This document shows, in pieces, positions 33,505-44,184 of a stretch of DNA of 64,000 bases (within the stretch, counting starts at the first letter, position 1; each line of letters starts with the position of its first letter). This stretch comes from Rosa chinensis (Eukaryota > Streptophyta > Magnoliopsida > Rosales > Rosaceae): contig NC_037092.1 of assembly GCF_002994745.2 (NCBI RefSeq), positions 82,504,824-82,568,823 on the forward strand, in the 5' to 3' direction. The notes under the pieces are model-generated. The model did no database searches. It saw nothing but the letters and a program-made list of their open reading frames with translations, and was not told the origin of the DNA. The translations under genes were made by a program, and so were the position numbers.

Positions 33505-35396
33505 TGTGCCAATTCAGAGGCCGTCACCCCTGTGGGGCGGCCCTTGTCATCGATGCCACTGACCTGTAATGGAGTGATAGGCTCCAAATAGTACCTGGCA
33601 TCTACATAATTCGCGGAAACGGGGAATGGACGAGGATCTGCTTTAATCACCTCCGCCTTCTCTGTCTTCCTGTTCCACATAACGAGCTCTTGATGAAGAG
33701 TCGACGGAACACAATAACTCCTATGGATCCAGTCTCGGCCCAGGATAGCACTGTAGGCCGCATAGCAATCGGTCACAAAGAAAGCATAAACCCCCTCAGC
33801 AGGGCCAACCTTGATGCGCAAGAAAAGCAATCCCAAGGTCTTTGTCACAGTCCCTGCGAAGTTCTTGAGCGTAAGGGATGTGGACTGGATCTTCTCCTTC
33901 TTGATCCCGAGCAAGTGCATGGTCCTGGTAGTGACAACATTAACAGCCGCTCCTGTATCAACCATGATCTTGCTAACTTTGGTGCCGCTCACTTTTGCTG
34001 TAATATACAGAGGTCTCATGTGTTGGACCATAGCAGGTGTTGGTCTGGTGAAGCTCATAAAGAACTCTTTGCTGTTAGCATCCTCGGTTTCAAGAGACAC
34101 AGCTTCTTCCAACGCTGTCGTGACTGCCGACGTGATCTGCAATGGCTGCGAACTACTTTCTTCAGTATCAACGCAGTCCTGCGCTGCGACCGGCAGGGCA
34201 TACCCCGCGGGGAGTACGTAAACCATATTGCAAGAAACGTCAGTCGTCTCCATCTCCTCCATGTCATCTTCCAAGTTAAGCTTAGGTTCCTCGACTGGGA
34301 TATCGGCTTCGAACTGCTTAGCCAAACAATCTACCAGCGATCCCTCTGTGAGGCCCTTTACCTCGCATCGTTCAAGCTCTTGTACCACGGAAGCTGGCTT
34401 AGGGGTTTCCGGTTTCATGCGTTCATCTGAGGCAGCGACAACTATACTCTGGAATTTCTTGGGTGTCCACTGTAAAGTGTCAGTAATCCTGTCCTTGCCC
34501 CCCAGTCTCTCGAAGACTGAAGTTTTGGCCTCTGGCTCCTCGCGAAATAACCTTCGCCTGACATGTGGTCGCCGAGTCGACGAGCTCTCCCTTCGCGCAA
34601 TTGGAGGTGTCCGTTCCTCAGTAATCCTGCAAAAAACACTGGGCTTAGACGCCCCTGTTACTTGTTTCTGAAGGCTGCGGGGAGCCACTAATGGCTTTGC
34701 GGCCAACGCCTCCATTTGCTTCTGATACTGCTCAGGTGACTTGACCAGCTGTGAAGGTTTAATCAGGCCCTGGTCCAGAGCCTCCAGAGCAGGCTTAGAT
34801 TCCCCAAACCTGCGCTGCAACTTCCTCTTTTTAGAGGTGCTTATTTCCACAGCCTTTCCCTTTTCTCTGGTATACCACTTACCTTCCTTGATAGTAGCGG
34901 TTGGCGCCGGTGGGATATAAGGCATGGTCAGCACGTCCTTGCCCTTGTTAGTGATCTTCTCTTCATGCTTCTGATCAACCGCCGCCGCTCTCAACTTCCT
35001 GAACAAATTGGAATCCTTTGGGGATGGTGGTGACTCCATTTTCTCTCTTTCTCTCGGGCTAGAAGGCTGATAGTGCCGCGATAACGAAGCCCATTTGATG
35101 GGTGGTAGAGAGCCATAGCGAAATGTTTGCTCGACTTCTTCATGCCGTATTTGGATGCCGCACTCCTCTTTGCATCGCGAACATAGCACCACGGGTGTGG
35201 CTTTTCCAACTGGCTTAGCTGCCTGCTTAATAGGGTTTTCATCCCCGACTGCCCTTCCTTCTTGCCCCTTTGCACCCAGATCCAAGGTTGGCTTCTTCTG
35301 GTTCTGCTTGGTCCAGTTCACATCGACCATATTGATCTCGGTGTCGGGGAAGGGGTTCGAGTCTACGAGCGTTGCCGCCGTTACTGGGGTTTCCAC
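33432..35396 (-). CDS. Gypsy gag C-terminal/protease frame
   Basis: A 654-codon open frame on the minus strand. Most is a charged low-complexity linker. Near 33760-34010 it has an aspartic protease: VSKIMVDTGAAVNVVTT (D-T-G-A active site) followed by YSAILGRDWIH. The protease cuts the polyprotein into working parts. It is one of the few long undamaged sense frames of this element, yet it is cut off from gag and RT by stop or frame changes. Confidence 0.85.
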   Translation of the reverse strand: METPVTAATLVDSNPFPDTEINMVDVNWTKQNQKKPTLDLGAKGQEGRAVGDENPIKQAAKPVGKATPVVLCSRCKEECGIQIRHEEVEQTFRYGSLPPIKWASLSRHYQPSSPREREKMESPPSPKDSNLFRKLRAAAVDQKHEEKITNKGKDVLTMPYIPPAPTATIKEGKWYTREKGKAVEISTSKKRKLQRRFGESKPALEALDQGLIKPSQLVKSPEQYQKQMEALAAKPLVAPRSLQKQVTGASKPSVFCRITEERTPPIARRESSSTRRPHVRRRLFREEPEAKTSVFERLGGKDRITDTLQWTPKKFQSIVVAASDERMKPETPKPASVVQELERCEVKGLTEGSLVDCLAKQFEADIPVEEPKLNLEDDMEEMETTDVSCNMVYVLPAGYALPVAAQDCVDTEESSSQPLQITSAVTTALEEAVSLETEDANSKEFFMSFTRPTPAMVQHMRPLYITAKVSGTKVSKIMVDTGAAVNVVTTRTMHLLGIKKEKIQSTSLTLKNFAGTVTKTLGLLFLRIKVGPAEGVYAFFVTDCYAAYSAILGRDWIHRSYCVPSTLHQELVMWNRKTEKAEVIKADPRPFPVSANYVDARYYLEPITPLQVSGIDDKGRPTGVTASELAQWGLTLAKEGLERPGHAVPKPLND

Positions 35397-37530
35397 CTAC
35401 AAGCTGCCATTATTAAGCCATACCTGAATCTAGTCTTTGAGCTTCACACAGTCTGCGGTATTATGATTTCACAGGTTGTGGAATTTGCAATACTTCTTCC
35501 CTTTCAGCTGTTCTGGTCGAGGAAAAGGTCCAAAATCAGTTTTCACCATCTTTGCAGCGATCATTTCGTCGAGAATCTCATGGGCCTTGTTGGCATCATA
35601 TGTATATGTCGCGAACTCAGGTTTGGTGAAGGCCACCGATTTGAGCTTAACAGGGTCCTTGGAAATTTTCAGCTGTTTCAAGGATGGATTTTTTTCCCGG
35701 TCAGCTCGTAGGCAGCTATATCATTCTCTTCTTCCTCGTCGTCATCCTGGACCACCTCTTCATTGTTATGATGGTAGTAAGGGTCATAGGTAGCCGGCTG
35801 GTAACTCAAAGCTGCTACGGTACGATGTTTTCCAGGCACATATGTTCCCCTGGAAGCATTCTTCCTTGCATCTGTTTCTCTAAGGAGATGCTCGAAGCTG
35901 CCTACTTCTGTGATGAGTTCTCCCATCGACTTAATCATGCTGCCATGCTGCTTCTTTCGTTGACGTGGTTCCAAACCCTTGACCGCCAACTTGACTAACT
36001 CTTTCTCGGGCAGGATGATATTTAGCTTGGCTTTCTGGATTTGAAAGCGCTGAAGGTAGGCCACCGCGGATTCTGTGGACTGCTGGGCCATCTGGGTGAG
36101 AGAAGCCAAATCTACTTCGAGCTCGATCGTTCCGAAAGTTTCTCAGAAAAGCAGCTCCATTGCAGGCCAATCCGCCACTGTTCCTGGTCGAAGCTTAGAA
36201 AACCATCTGAAAGCAGCTCCTAAAAGAGAAGTACCAAAGATCCTGCATTTGAGGATATCATCATTCTGGTACTGGCCACATTGTACCCTAAACCTGGCCA
36301 GATGTGTTGCTGCATCCTCAGTGTCTTCCCCTGAAGAAGTAGAAAATATGATATTCTTATAACCTCTGGGAAAAGGTGCGAGCATGATATGTGGTGGAAA
36401 AGGTCCCTCATAGACCCCATCCGGCTGGGCCCTAGGGTTGGCTAGACTGATCATCTCCTCCACCTCATCACGTCTTACATATTCTGGCCCTAGAGGAGGA
36501 GGTGGTGTCGCCACAATCTGGCGAGCAGCTTGCACAGGTATTGCCTGGTTCACAGTTGCCGGCCCCTCTCCGACGTGTACAACGCGGGTAGTAGCCTGTT
36601 GCTGAAGAGTCATCGCCGGTGTAATCTCTTCCTTTGACAAGGCTGTTATCTTGATCGGGGTGCCGGCATGGTCGATCCTGTAATAACTTCCTGGCAGTTC
36701 CTGATACACAATTTCTGCCCCATCGCTGTCGTATTGAACAAACGTAGCGGAATTGGATGAAGTTCCCGCAACTTTTGAGGCCTGATGCTTCTGTCTGGTG
36801 ACCTGTCCGCTTGACGAGGCAGTCTTTTCCTTGCTACCGCCAATAACCAACGCTTGCTCTTTGCTTTTCAGCAGTGTAGTAGCAACAGGAGCTGAGGGAG
36901 AAACAGCATTGCTACTAGTCCTCTCACGCTGATTTGGCGGCACGTACTTGCTTGTACCGGATGGTTGGCCAAGAGAGGCAAGGATAGCGTTAGGATCCCC
37001 TAAAGCTTTGTTCAACACTTCCCTCACTTGGTTCAATTCTACTCTCTGCATGGCTACCTCGGTTGCCAAGTTAGCACCATCCTTGCGAAGACTTGCCATG
37101 TCTGATGCGGTCTGCTTGGTTTGGCTCGTGATCGCCTCCATGATTTCTTTTGACACTGATTCTGCTCGCTAACAATACTCGCGGCATGGGCTCTTACTGC
37201 ACTTTCTGATTGTGCGATCTGCTGTCTGGTATCCTCTGCATGTAGGGTAATGCGTTGATCAAGTTCGAGTATGAGCTTATCTGTTTTTGCAGTCTCTCTT
37301 TCGAAATCAGCCGCTATCTTCTTGCGATGATTTTCAATATTCTCCATGATGATTGCGAACCTTACCTCGAAGGTCGCTCCTTCTGGAATAGGCTTCGGAA
37401 CGAAAGCCTCTCTTTCTCCACTCACCACGGTAGTAGTGACAGTGGTAGGGATGACAAGCTCGCTGGTCTGAGTGTTGACACTCGGACCCTCAGTAACGGT
37501 CGGGTGATTCTCTTCTCGTCCAGTTGACAT
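35397..37530 (-). pseudogene. Gypsy gag
   Basis: Capsid gene in at least three frame segments: MSTGREENHPTVTEG... (start ATG 37530), then MSKEIMEAITSQTKQ... down to 36143, then the piece ending near 35469. The gag core is seen in AATHLARFRVQCGQYQNDDI, LKCRIFGTSLLGAAFRWFSK and LASLTQMAQQSTESAVAYLQ. A zinc-knuckle-like YCKFHN...HNTADC sits at about 35440-35500, interrupted by a stop. The frame also shifts near 37100 and 36130. Not functional as a single protein. Confidence 0.85.
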
Positions 37531-37716
37531 GTTGGGCGACTAGGACTGATGAGAGAATCGTTGCGTCACTTGTTCTTCAGAAAGATCACGACAGACCGCG
37601 TGAGAATGCGGTCTGTAACTGGAGGTCTTATGTTTTGAGCAGTTAGCGTAAACCTTTTGGTAAGGGTTTTCGCTAGACTTCCCAATGGCTGCGTTCACGA
37701 AAAGACACTACTGCAG

Positions 37717-37737
37717 GTCCCACTGGGCGTGCCAAAA
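37717..37737 (-). other. Primer-binding site of the Gypsy element
   Basis: Directly inside the 5' LTR the minus strand reads TTTTGGCACGCCCAGTGGGA, a form common next to Gypsy 5' LTRs, where a tRNA 3' end primes reverse transcription. The tRNA species was not determined. Confidence 0.6.
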
Positions 37738-38464
37738 TGTTTGGCACGAAAATCCGGTAGGGGTGCAAACTGTCTCTTTTGAGCGTGTGATTGCGCAGGG
37801 GTGCCAGCACCGCGGGGTGCAGTCGTCGGGGTAGTCCCTTGACCTGACTTCTTCTTTAAGCGTTGTGGACGAGGAGAGCACCAACCTCGCCACAGGGTTC
37901 TTCTCTAGCTTTTCGGGAAAGGACTTTTGCCTTACGGATAAGGACTTTGGGTGTGGTCTCTTCGCGTTCACTGTGTCGATACTTAGTATTGTAGACTAAG
38001 CAGAGCAATCACTGGGAACTTGTGAGAAAGCACAGGGTTTGCTAAAGCGTGACTTTAGCTTTTCTGGTAGTATCGGTGGTAGTAGCACTGGCAGTCGGCT
38101 CGCGGGAAGACTAGGACTGGAAGCGCGGTCGCCGGGTTTCAACAAGGTTGAAGGTTTGCTCTGGGGAGGCTTTGTAATCACTCGGATTAGTTGATTGAGA
38201 GAGAGGTCCTTATCTTTGCCGCTTGACCCTGTATTTATACACCTAGGGTTTCGACTGCTCCTTACCTTAGAAGGATTATTAATTGAAGTTTCCTATTCAA
38301 TCTCTGCTACTCGATCCCAATAAGGTTTCGTTTTCCTTATGGACTACGGAATGGGCGAAGCTATATCCCAAACCCGAGTAGGCTTATTTTTGGGTCGCAG
38401 GTATCGGCCCGCTGGCTCAAACCCACCAAAGGATTTTGCCAAAAAACACTTTTGGGCTCAAACA
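37738..38464 (-). repeat. 5' LTR of the Gypsy element
   Basis: 727-bp copy that would drive the sense transcript. The TATAAATA box of the minus strand is at 38232-38239, within GGTGTATAAATACAGGG. Confidence 0.93.
38232..38239 (-). promoter_or_regulatory. TATA box in the Gypsy 5' LTR
   Basis: TATAAATA on the minus strand inside the 5' LTR, conserved in the other LTR at 24637-24644. It is placed about 500 bp before gag-side sequence, as expected of an LTR promoter. Confidence 0.65.
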
Positions 38465-38469
38465 GAATG
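38465..38469. repeat. Right GAATG target duplication of the Gypsy element
   Basis: GAATG directly after the CAAACA terminus, matching 24137-24141. Confidence 0.9.
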
Positions 38470-38715
38470 TGTGAAGAAGAAACAGAGAAGAAATATTGGA
38501 TTCCTGAACGGAGTTGTAATCCTTAACAATAATGTGTAGCTTGAGATTGTAATTCTGCATAAGTAAGAATTGTTTTTGTTTATTTTTGTCGGTCAAGATG
38601 TATATCAAGGCGTTAGACATGCGTTTAAATAGTATGTAACTCTTTGCAGTAAGCATTTCTGCTTCAGAGAAAGTTGGATCTGAACAAGAAGATTTGTGAA
38701 CTGATATAAGAACTT
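38470..38715. other. Flank between Gypsy and LINE-like insertion
   Basis: AT-rich sequence, no gene. It should be the continuation of what preceded 24137 before the Gypsy inserted (Helitron 3 region). Confidence 0.5.
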
Positions 38716-39797
38716 TTTTTTTTTTTTTGAAAAATGAAGGCAGTAGCCAATATATTGATCAAAAGCCAAAATGACCCTTACATACCCTTCCGCTGCCATC
38801 TAGACAGACAAGAAGATGTGTTAATACCCACAGTGGTACATAGAACTAGGTCACTCATTTGACATTGAATACAATGTAGACATAGCGGGATCCCCCTTTG
38901 GTACTACGCCGAAGGCGCTAGAAGAACTAAATAAAATAGAAGGATCCGGCCCTCCCAACCTAACTCTGAAATAGTGAATCTAGTTGCCTAGAGACCTCAA
39001 TTGATCTACAACCAGAGACACTGAGACTTAAGTCGACAAGACCAAAACCAAATGCTAAAACTAGATGCACAAAGGTGCCTAGACTGTCCTTGAAAATAGG
39101 GAATTATTGAAAACAAAAGTAAAGTAAACTAAATAACAAGGCAGGGCCCAAAAAGGAACCCCAACCCAAGCTTTAGCCCAAAAAAGGCTCACAACCAGTG
39201 CCCAAGCCCAGAAGGTCAAACCAGAAGGTGGGTCATACCCAGCCCTCCCGGCCCAGGTCATAGACTGCCTCACCGCGCCTCCACCTCCACCTCTCAACCT
39301 GCAATGGCGTCGGACCAATAACGCAACCCATCGCCACCCGACCAACGATGAGTGACTGCAATCCCGATCCCATACCAAACTGCCTCTGCCTGAAGATCTG
39401 AACCCAACATCTGATCACCGTCGTTAGCCAACCAACCAACATTCATAATCCAACGAACACAGCCCGTCGATCGCCGATCACCACCTGAAGTCAATCTGCC
39501 CCGGCGAGGTCTCATGCCCACTCCGATCCCATCCCACCGCCACGACACATCCACTACCTTCAACCGGGAGAGAGGCGGTAGAACACCCACCGATCTCATC
39601 CTCCAAGCCTGAAGCACGCCTCCTAACTAAACTACCCGTCTGGCCATACCCAACGTTCACCAGCTAGGCCAAAGGCCGTCGCCAATGCTGGAGAGTAGTC
39701 GAACAGGTACCTGCGCAGCCAACGGTGTTCTAGAGAGAGAGAGAGGTTTCTCACCCTAGATAGATTTTTAGATAGTTGTGACAAAAACCAAACATCA
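38716..39797 (-). mobile_element. 5'-truncated LINE-like retroposon with 10-bp target duplication
   Basis: ATAAGAACTT stands at 38706-38715 and again at 39798-39807. Directly inside the left copy is a run of T (poly(A) tail of a minus-strand insert), preceded on the minus strand by CATTTTTC. This is the structure left by target-primed reverse transcription. The 1.08 kb is GC-richer than its surroundings, and no reverse transcriptase or endonuclease motif is seen, only short minus-strand frames rich in W, G, R and V (39079-39660). It is the 3' end of a LINE, or a derivative. Confidence 0.7.
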
Positions 39798-39807
39798 ATA
39801 AGAACTT

Positions 39808-40364
39808 AGAGCTACTTCTTGTGGGTTTACAAATGAGAAACTTGAAATTGATTTCGATCCTCGTGATAAACATACAAAAGCTCATTACAGGCTAGGCCCA
39901 ATCACATGGTTCGAGTCATTAGGAAGCCGACCGATCCAATACATTCCCGCTAGCTCAACTCATTTCCGCGCATGGAGATCACCGCTTCTTGATGACGCCT
40001 TGTCATGTCTGCGACCCAAAAGTCAGGACTTGCCTGCTTATCAAGGCCCCTTGTGTTCCCCGACCGCTGATGCTTCTCCGTTTTGTTTTAAACAGGATTT
40101 GAAACTTTGATTAAACCTGCTTCCTCTTGCTTGTTAGGTTCTTACTAATTTAGAAGAGTTGAACAATATATGGTTGTTCTTCAATTTCTTCAATGGAGGG
40201 TGGGTACATGGGATTCAGCTTGGGGATAAATTTGATTTCATTAGTTGATCACAGGTAGGGTTAACAAAGTGCCGAAAGTGAAATTACTTCTCATAAGTAT
40301 TAATATATGTGGTTGATTATGTAATTCAATAATGTCTTTCTAATTCAATAATGCGAATATCTAG
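39808..40364. other. Interval before the ULP1-like exon
   Basis: No gene recognised. Sequence around 40180-40360 may be intron of the gene or transposon to which the exon at 40365 belonged. Confidence 0.35.
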
Positions 40365-40463
40365 GGTGTACCAAAACAACCGGGTGGCGTTGAATGTGGT
40401 TATTATGTGATGCGGTACATGAAAGATATTATAAATAATGACACTCTTTCTTTTCCAACCAAG
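40365..40463 (+). pseudogene. ULP1/C48-type cysteine protease exon remnant
   Basis: Between an AG (40363-40364) and a GT (40464-40465) one frame reads GVPKQPGGVECGYYVMRYMK then DIINNDTLSFPTK. The GGVECGYYVMRYM block is the region of the catalytic cysteine in Ulp1-like SUMO proteases. In plants such exons are common in transposons (CACTA and Mutator-like) as well as in host ULP genes. Only this exon is visible; no histidine or aspartate part was found upstream, so it is a fragment. Confidence 0.65.
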
Positions 40464-40600
40464 GTATATGCATATATTTTAGTTTGACAAGCTACCTGTA
40501 TGTTTGATTTACAAAATAAAATGATTATCACTTATGTTGTGCTATACATTTCTAGTGGGCAGTGTACTTACATAGGCATTTGCAGGCATAATTAGCTTAA

Positions 40601-41022
40601 TGAGCCATGCCCATGCTACCGCCAACGGTATCAACTCCCGCCAAAGGAGCAACCTACTGGAACACAGCCAAGCAGGCTACCGCCTAAGCCACGCGCCGTG
40701 CCAAAACAGCATCAAAAGCTCCACAAGCTGGGGACTGAAGCATATCAGTCCCACATCGAAAATGTGGAGAAGCTCAACTCCCTCCTCACCTATAAAAGGT
40801 TCTATCATCTCTCCTCATTAATTACACATTCAATACTTACCTACTGTTACTTTGTTAGCCTAAATACATTAGGCATCGAAGAAGAGAAGACCGCCCAATG
40901 TGGTCTCCCTCTGTATTTCACTTGACATGTAGCGGAAGCTTTGAGAACATCACAAGTAGCAATCCGCCCATCGGATCAGCGTTAAACAAGATTTAGCTAC
41001 CACTAAGTCTTAAGCATTAACA
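40601..41022 (+). repeat. LTR of a second, truncated Gypsy element
   Basis: Runs from about TGAGCCATGCC (40601) to ...TTAACA (41022), directly followed by a Gypsy primer-binding site. It contains GTCCCACATCGAAAATGTGG and the TATA box TATAAAA at 40791-40797. The left limit is estimated, since no second LTR is present for comparison. Confidence 0.6.
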
Positions 41023-41040
41023 TTGGCGCCGTCTGTGGGA
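41023..41040 (+). other. Gypsy primer-binding site
   Basis: TTGGCGCCGTCTGTGGGA directly after the LTR, a form widely found at the start of the internal region of plant Gypsy elements. Confidence 0.75.
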
Positions 41041-41074
41041 ACCCTTGAACAAAGGCCATCCCACCACATCCACC

Positions 41075-42510
41075 ATGACTAACGGTAGCGGGGCAAACGT
41101 TGGGAAACAGGCCGATCAATCCACCAACCCCCATCCCACCAACCCAGAGACCAGCGTTAACCCAGCGGTTAACGTTAACCGTGCACTATTCAGCACACCG
41201 GTCAACCCCTGCGAGGAACCCCAGGTTACTCCCTAGGTCCCGCCAACCCAAACTACAGCAGAGGCTCAGCCGAGAGGTAGCCGCCCACCGGTGCAGGACC
41301 TCGCTGCTATGTATGAACTAACACTGGTGGACCTTCACAAAGCAAATAGAGAGCTCGAGTAGGAGCGCAGAGAAAAGGCCGAGCCCAAAAGCAGGTGGCC
41401 ACGCTGATGTCAAAATTTAACGAGCTGAAGAAGGCGCTGGAGGCATACGCCAACTCAACGCAAAGCGAACAATCGCGGAGCACCAAACGCAGTTAACCCA
41501 ACACCAGCGGACTGGCACTAGGACCAATCATACTGATGCAGGTACCGCTGAACCCACCTGAGCTACTGGGAATGGGACCACCTCCTCCGCCCCGACTAAT
41601 GTTGGAGCAGGAGGCGGAGTCATAACCGCACAGCAACCGCTCGACAATCAGGGCTAGAACCAAGGGTAATATACCTGTCTCCAGGCGGGAGCTGGTTCAG
41701 CGGAACATCCAGGCGGGACCCAATGGAGACACAACCGCCCTAATTCTAGAGCGAATGCAACAACTAGAGCAAAGGCTAATCCGGGCAGAGGCAGGCGCCC
41801 CAGCGCCAATACCAAATCCACTCTTTGTGTCCAGGCCAGAACCATTCACCGCCAAGATCATGCATGCCATTCGCCCGACGCACGCAAAGACACCAAAGAT
41901 GTCACATTACCGCGGCATGACTGATCCCTTTGTCCATACGGACACCTTCAAAAAAGTCACCAATAACAAAGGGTTCGATGACGCCACCCTCTGCCACTTG
42001 TTCAGCGAAACGCTAGATAGTGAGGCGATGAGTTGGTTTTTTGAGTGCCCGCCGGGATCAATTGACTCATTCCAAGCCCTATCAAATGCTTTCCTCTCTC
42101 GGTTCATCCTATTGGCTGCCGGACACCACAATACAACTCAGCTATTCAACCTCAGGTAGGGAACAGAGGAAACATTAAAGGCGTTTGTCACCAGGTGGCG
42201 AGCGGCAACGTCCCAGTGTCGTGATCTTGATAAGACAATGGCGCTGGCATCTTTCAAGCAGGGACTCCTTAAGGGGCCATTTCTCTATCACCTCAATTAC
42301 AATCATCCAAATGCCGCTTATGACCATGTGATGAGCGAGGCTGTCATCCATGCACAGGCGGAATTCATCACATATGGAGAAACCCCCCCCCCCCCCCACC
42401 ACCACTAACACCTGTAAAGTCCACCCAACCCTCCGCCAGCCATCAGGAAACCGCTAACAAAACCTCTGCTGTACCGCCAACTGATAAGAGAGAGTGGCAA
42501 CCAGGCAACC
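41075..42510 (+). pseudogene. Gypsy gag remnant, broken by stops
   Basis: Begins MTNGSGANVGKQADQ (ATG 41075), then has stops (for example 41234-41236) before a frame from 41755 to 42159 that reads the gag core: MTDPFVHTDTFKKVTNN, LCHLFSETLDSEAMSWFF and FQALSNAFLSRFILLAAGHH, followed after a TAG (42157-42159) by LKAFVTRWRAATSQCRDLDK. It ends near a run of 13 or more C (42384-42397) and a proline-rich stretch. No protease, RT, or second LTR follows; the element breaks off around 42535 at the WEB1-like sequence. Confidence 0.8.
42384..42397 (+). repeat. Poly(C) run
   Basis: A run of about 14 C within the gag remnant. Its exact length is likely uncertain in sequencing. Confidence 0.8.
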
Positions 42511-42534
42511 ACTAGAGCAAGCGGTAGAAGGACG

Positions 42535-43200
42535 AAATGTTGATGCGCGAACATCGTTAGTTCTTGTCGGATAAAGTTCTAATCTATTCAAGGGCACTTT
42601 CTTTTGCTGACTTAGCTTCTTCTAGAGCAATTCTCAGCTTCTTCTCTACCTCTTTTACAACACTTTTGGTAGTTTCAGCTTCCTTTTTCATTTCCTCCGC
42701 TTTAATCTTCATCTCTTCTGCATCCCGTCGAGCATTTTCAATTTCCAACGACTACTGGTTTAGTGTTGCTATCATTTCATTGGAAGCACCTCTGGCTTTA
42801 GATTCTTCGACTAGGCATGCTTTAAGCTCAATCTTAGTCTTCTGCAGTTTGACATGTAAGTTCCCAGCAATAGATTCTGTTTCTGCTTCCTTTTCTTTGA
42901 GCTCAACATGCTCTTTCTTCACATTCTCAATTTCCACCTTAAGTGCTTCAACTAAACTTTTGAGGCTGTTTTCTTCTTCACCTACTTTATGTAGTGATTC
43001 CTCAGCATCATCCAGCTCCGAAGTGACCGTTCTTACAGAATCTAAATCTGAAGCCTTTTCATTCTCCATTTGCTTTTGCAGAGCTCCAATTTCATTTAAT
43101 GTATCAGCAAGTTGTGCTTCAAGATTTCTGGAAATTTTTTGATCAAACTGTTTTTGTAGAGAGAGCAATTTTTTTTGCAGACTCTTCTGCCGTAGCCTTA
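42535..43200 (-). pseudogene. WEB1-like coiled-coil protein pseudogene (fragment)
   Basis: The minus strand reads LEAQLADTLNEIGALQKQME, TSELDDAEESLHKVGEEENS, VEIENVKKEHVELKEKEAET and ESIAGNLHVKLQKTKIELKA, then past a TAG at about 42754 ENARRDAEEMKIKAEEMKKE and a further stop. This is the long coiled coil of the WEAK CHLOROPLAST MOVEMENT UNDER BLUE LIGHT 1 (WEB1) family, cytosolic proteins that with PMI2 control chloroplast photorelocation. Two in-frame stops and frameshifts near 42570 and 43165 (in an A-run) break it. Only about 210 of some 800 residues are present. A serine-rich frame on the plus strand at 42564-43142 is merely its reverse complement. Gypsy gag sequence abuts its downstream end. 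Confidence 0.75.
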
Positions 43201-44180
43201 TATGCTATGACAGCAAATCCATCAAGAAAATGGGCCCAGAAATACTCCCTAACTCGCCGCTTTAATAATGAAAACTCCTGCACTCATAGAATTCAATTCC
43301 AAAAACACTAAAATAAGAAAGTGCCTAAATTATCAAAAACTCAGATTTCTTACTACTCACAACAACAGTGAATCAGACTTATAATGCAATCAGTCAGTGC
43401 CATCAAAATAAAGCCCAAAAAGGTAAAAACTTGAAAAGTGAATCAGAACCAAGAAAAGAAGGGTAACAATTTCTTACCGAGAAACCCTAATCAAAGACAC
43501 AAAATTTACACACACCGCAAACCCTAGAAATCACCAAAAACTCGAAACCGAAGCTCCAGCCCAAAAAGAAGAGTGATCATCTTCACCGATCCTCTTGTTC
43601 TCACAAACTGACACAGACCCTTAGAAACTCTCGACCCGAAAACCAAAACCCACCGATCAAAGCCCTGAATCACCAAGAAAGACCCGAGCTTTCTCAGCAC
43701 AGATTGCGTTTTGGTGCAAAAATTCAAAAGAGAAAGAACAGAAAAGAAGCAATATTCTTTGAGGGCTATGGAATTAGAAATGGGTCTTTGCTTGGACAAT
43801 AGAAGCGGTTAGAGAAAGTCTACAGTGTTTTAGAGAAAGAGAGAGAGAGAGAGAGGTTTGAAAATTCGAAAGCTGGTTGGAGACAAATTTTATATCAGAC
43901 TGACTTTTGCTGAGAAAGGATAGAAAGAGAGAGAGAGAGAGAGATGGGAACAGAATGCCAGAATCCTGTGGAATATTTGTGGAGAAATTCTTAGGTAGGG
44001 GTTTCCCTTTTCCCCACCACGTGGCTTTATGGCCAGCCAATCAGAACAAAGGAAATTTTTCACCTTTTTCAAAACTGTCTCTGCTTCTTAAAGTGAAATA
44101 TCCAAAACACCCCCTGCTGGGCAGTGATTGGTCCTCCCCACCACGTGTCCTTACGGGTGCCCTATGCAAGATTCTCTCTT
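43201..44180 (-). other. CT-rich sequence, possibly 5' leader of the WEB1-like gene
   Basis: Read on the minus strand it is rich in CTCTCT (43838-43857, 43925-43945), with a splice-donor-like GTAAGAAATTG near 43480 and no coding frame. This resembles a 5' untranslated exon with an intron ahead of the WEB1-like fragment, so the pseudogene may retain its own promoter region. Inference only. Confidence 0.35.
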
Positions 44181-44184
44181 ACTT

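Larger units (their letters stand above)
24142..38464 (-). mobile_element. Complete Tat-like Gypsy LTR retrotransposon, minus strand, with antisense gene
   Basis: Two direct LTRs of 727 bp each (24142-24868 and 37738-38464) begin TGTTTG and end CAAACA on the plus strand and are flanked by the 5-bp duplication GAATG (24137-24141, 38465-38469). Read on the minus strand the order is 5' LTR, primer-binding site, gag, protease, reverse transcriptase, RNase H, a second RNase H of archaeal type, integrase, then a 4.9-kb tail, then 3' LTR. The extra RNase H before integrase and a long tail with antisense frames are marks of the Tat branch of Ty3/Gypsy. The LTRs differ at a modest number of sites, so the insertion is not very recent. 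Sense genes carry several stops. It inserted into the Helitron 3 region. Confidence 0.95.

Noticed and set aside
38780..38803. CCCTTCCGCTGCCATCTAG as a 3' end for Helitron 3
   Set aside because: Resembles the start of the Helitron 2 terminator but lacks the palindrome, and lies within the LINE-like insert.
39079..39660. Overlapping minus-strand frames in the LINE-like insert
   Set aside because: Short, W/G/R-rich, no LINE protein motif; likely due to high GC content.
42564..43142. Plus-strand serine/phenylalanine-rich open frame of 192 codons
   Set aside because: Exact antisense of the WEB1-like coiled-coil fragment; the composition is explained by reverse complement of E/K-rich codons.
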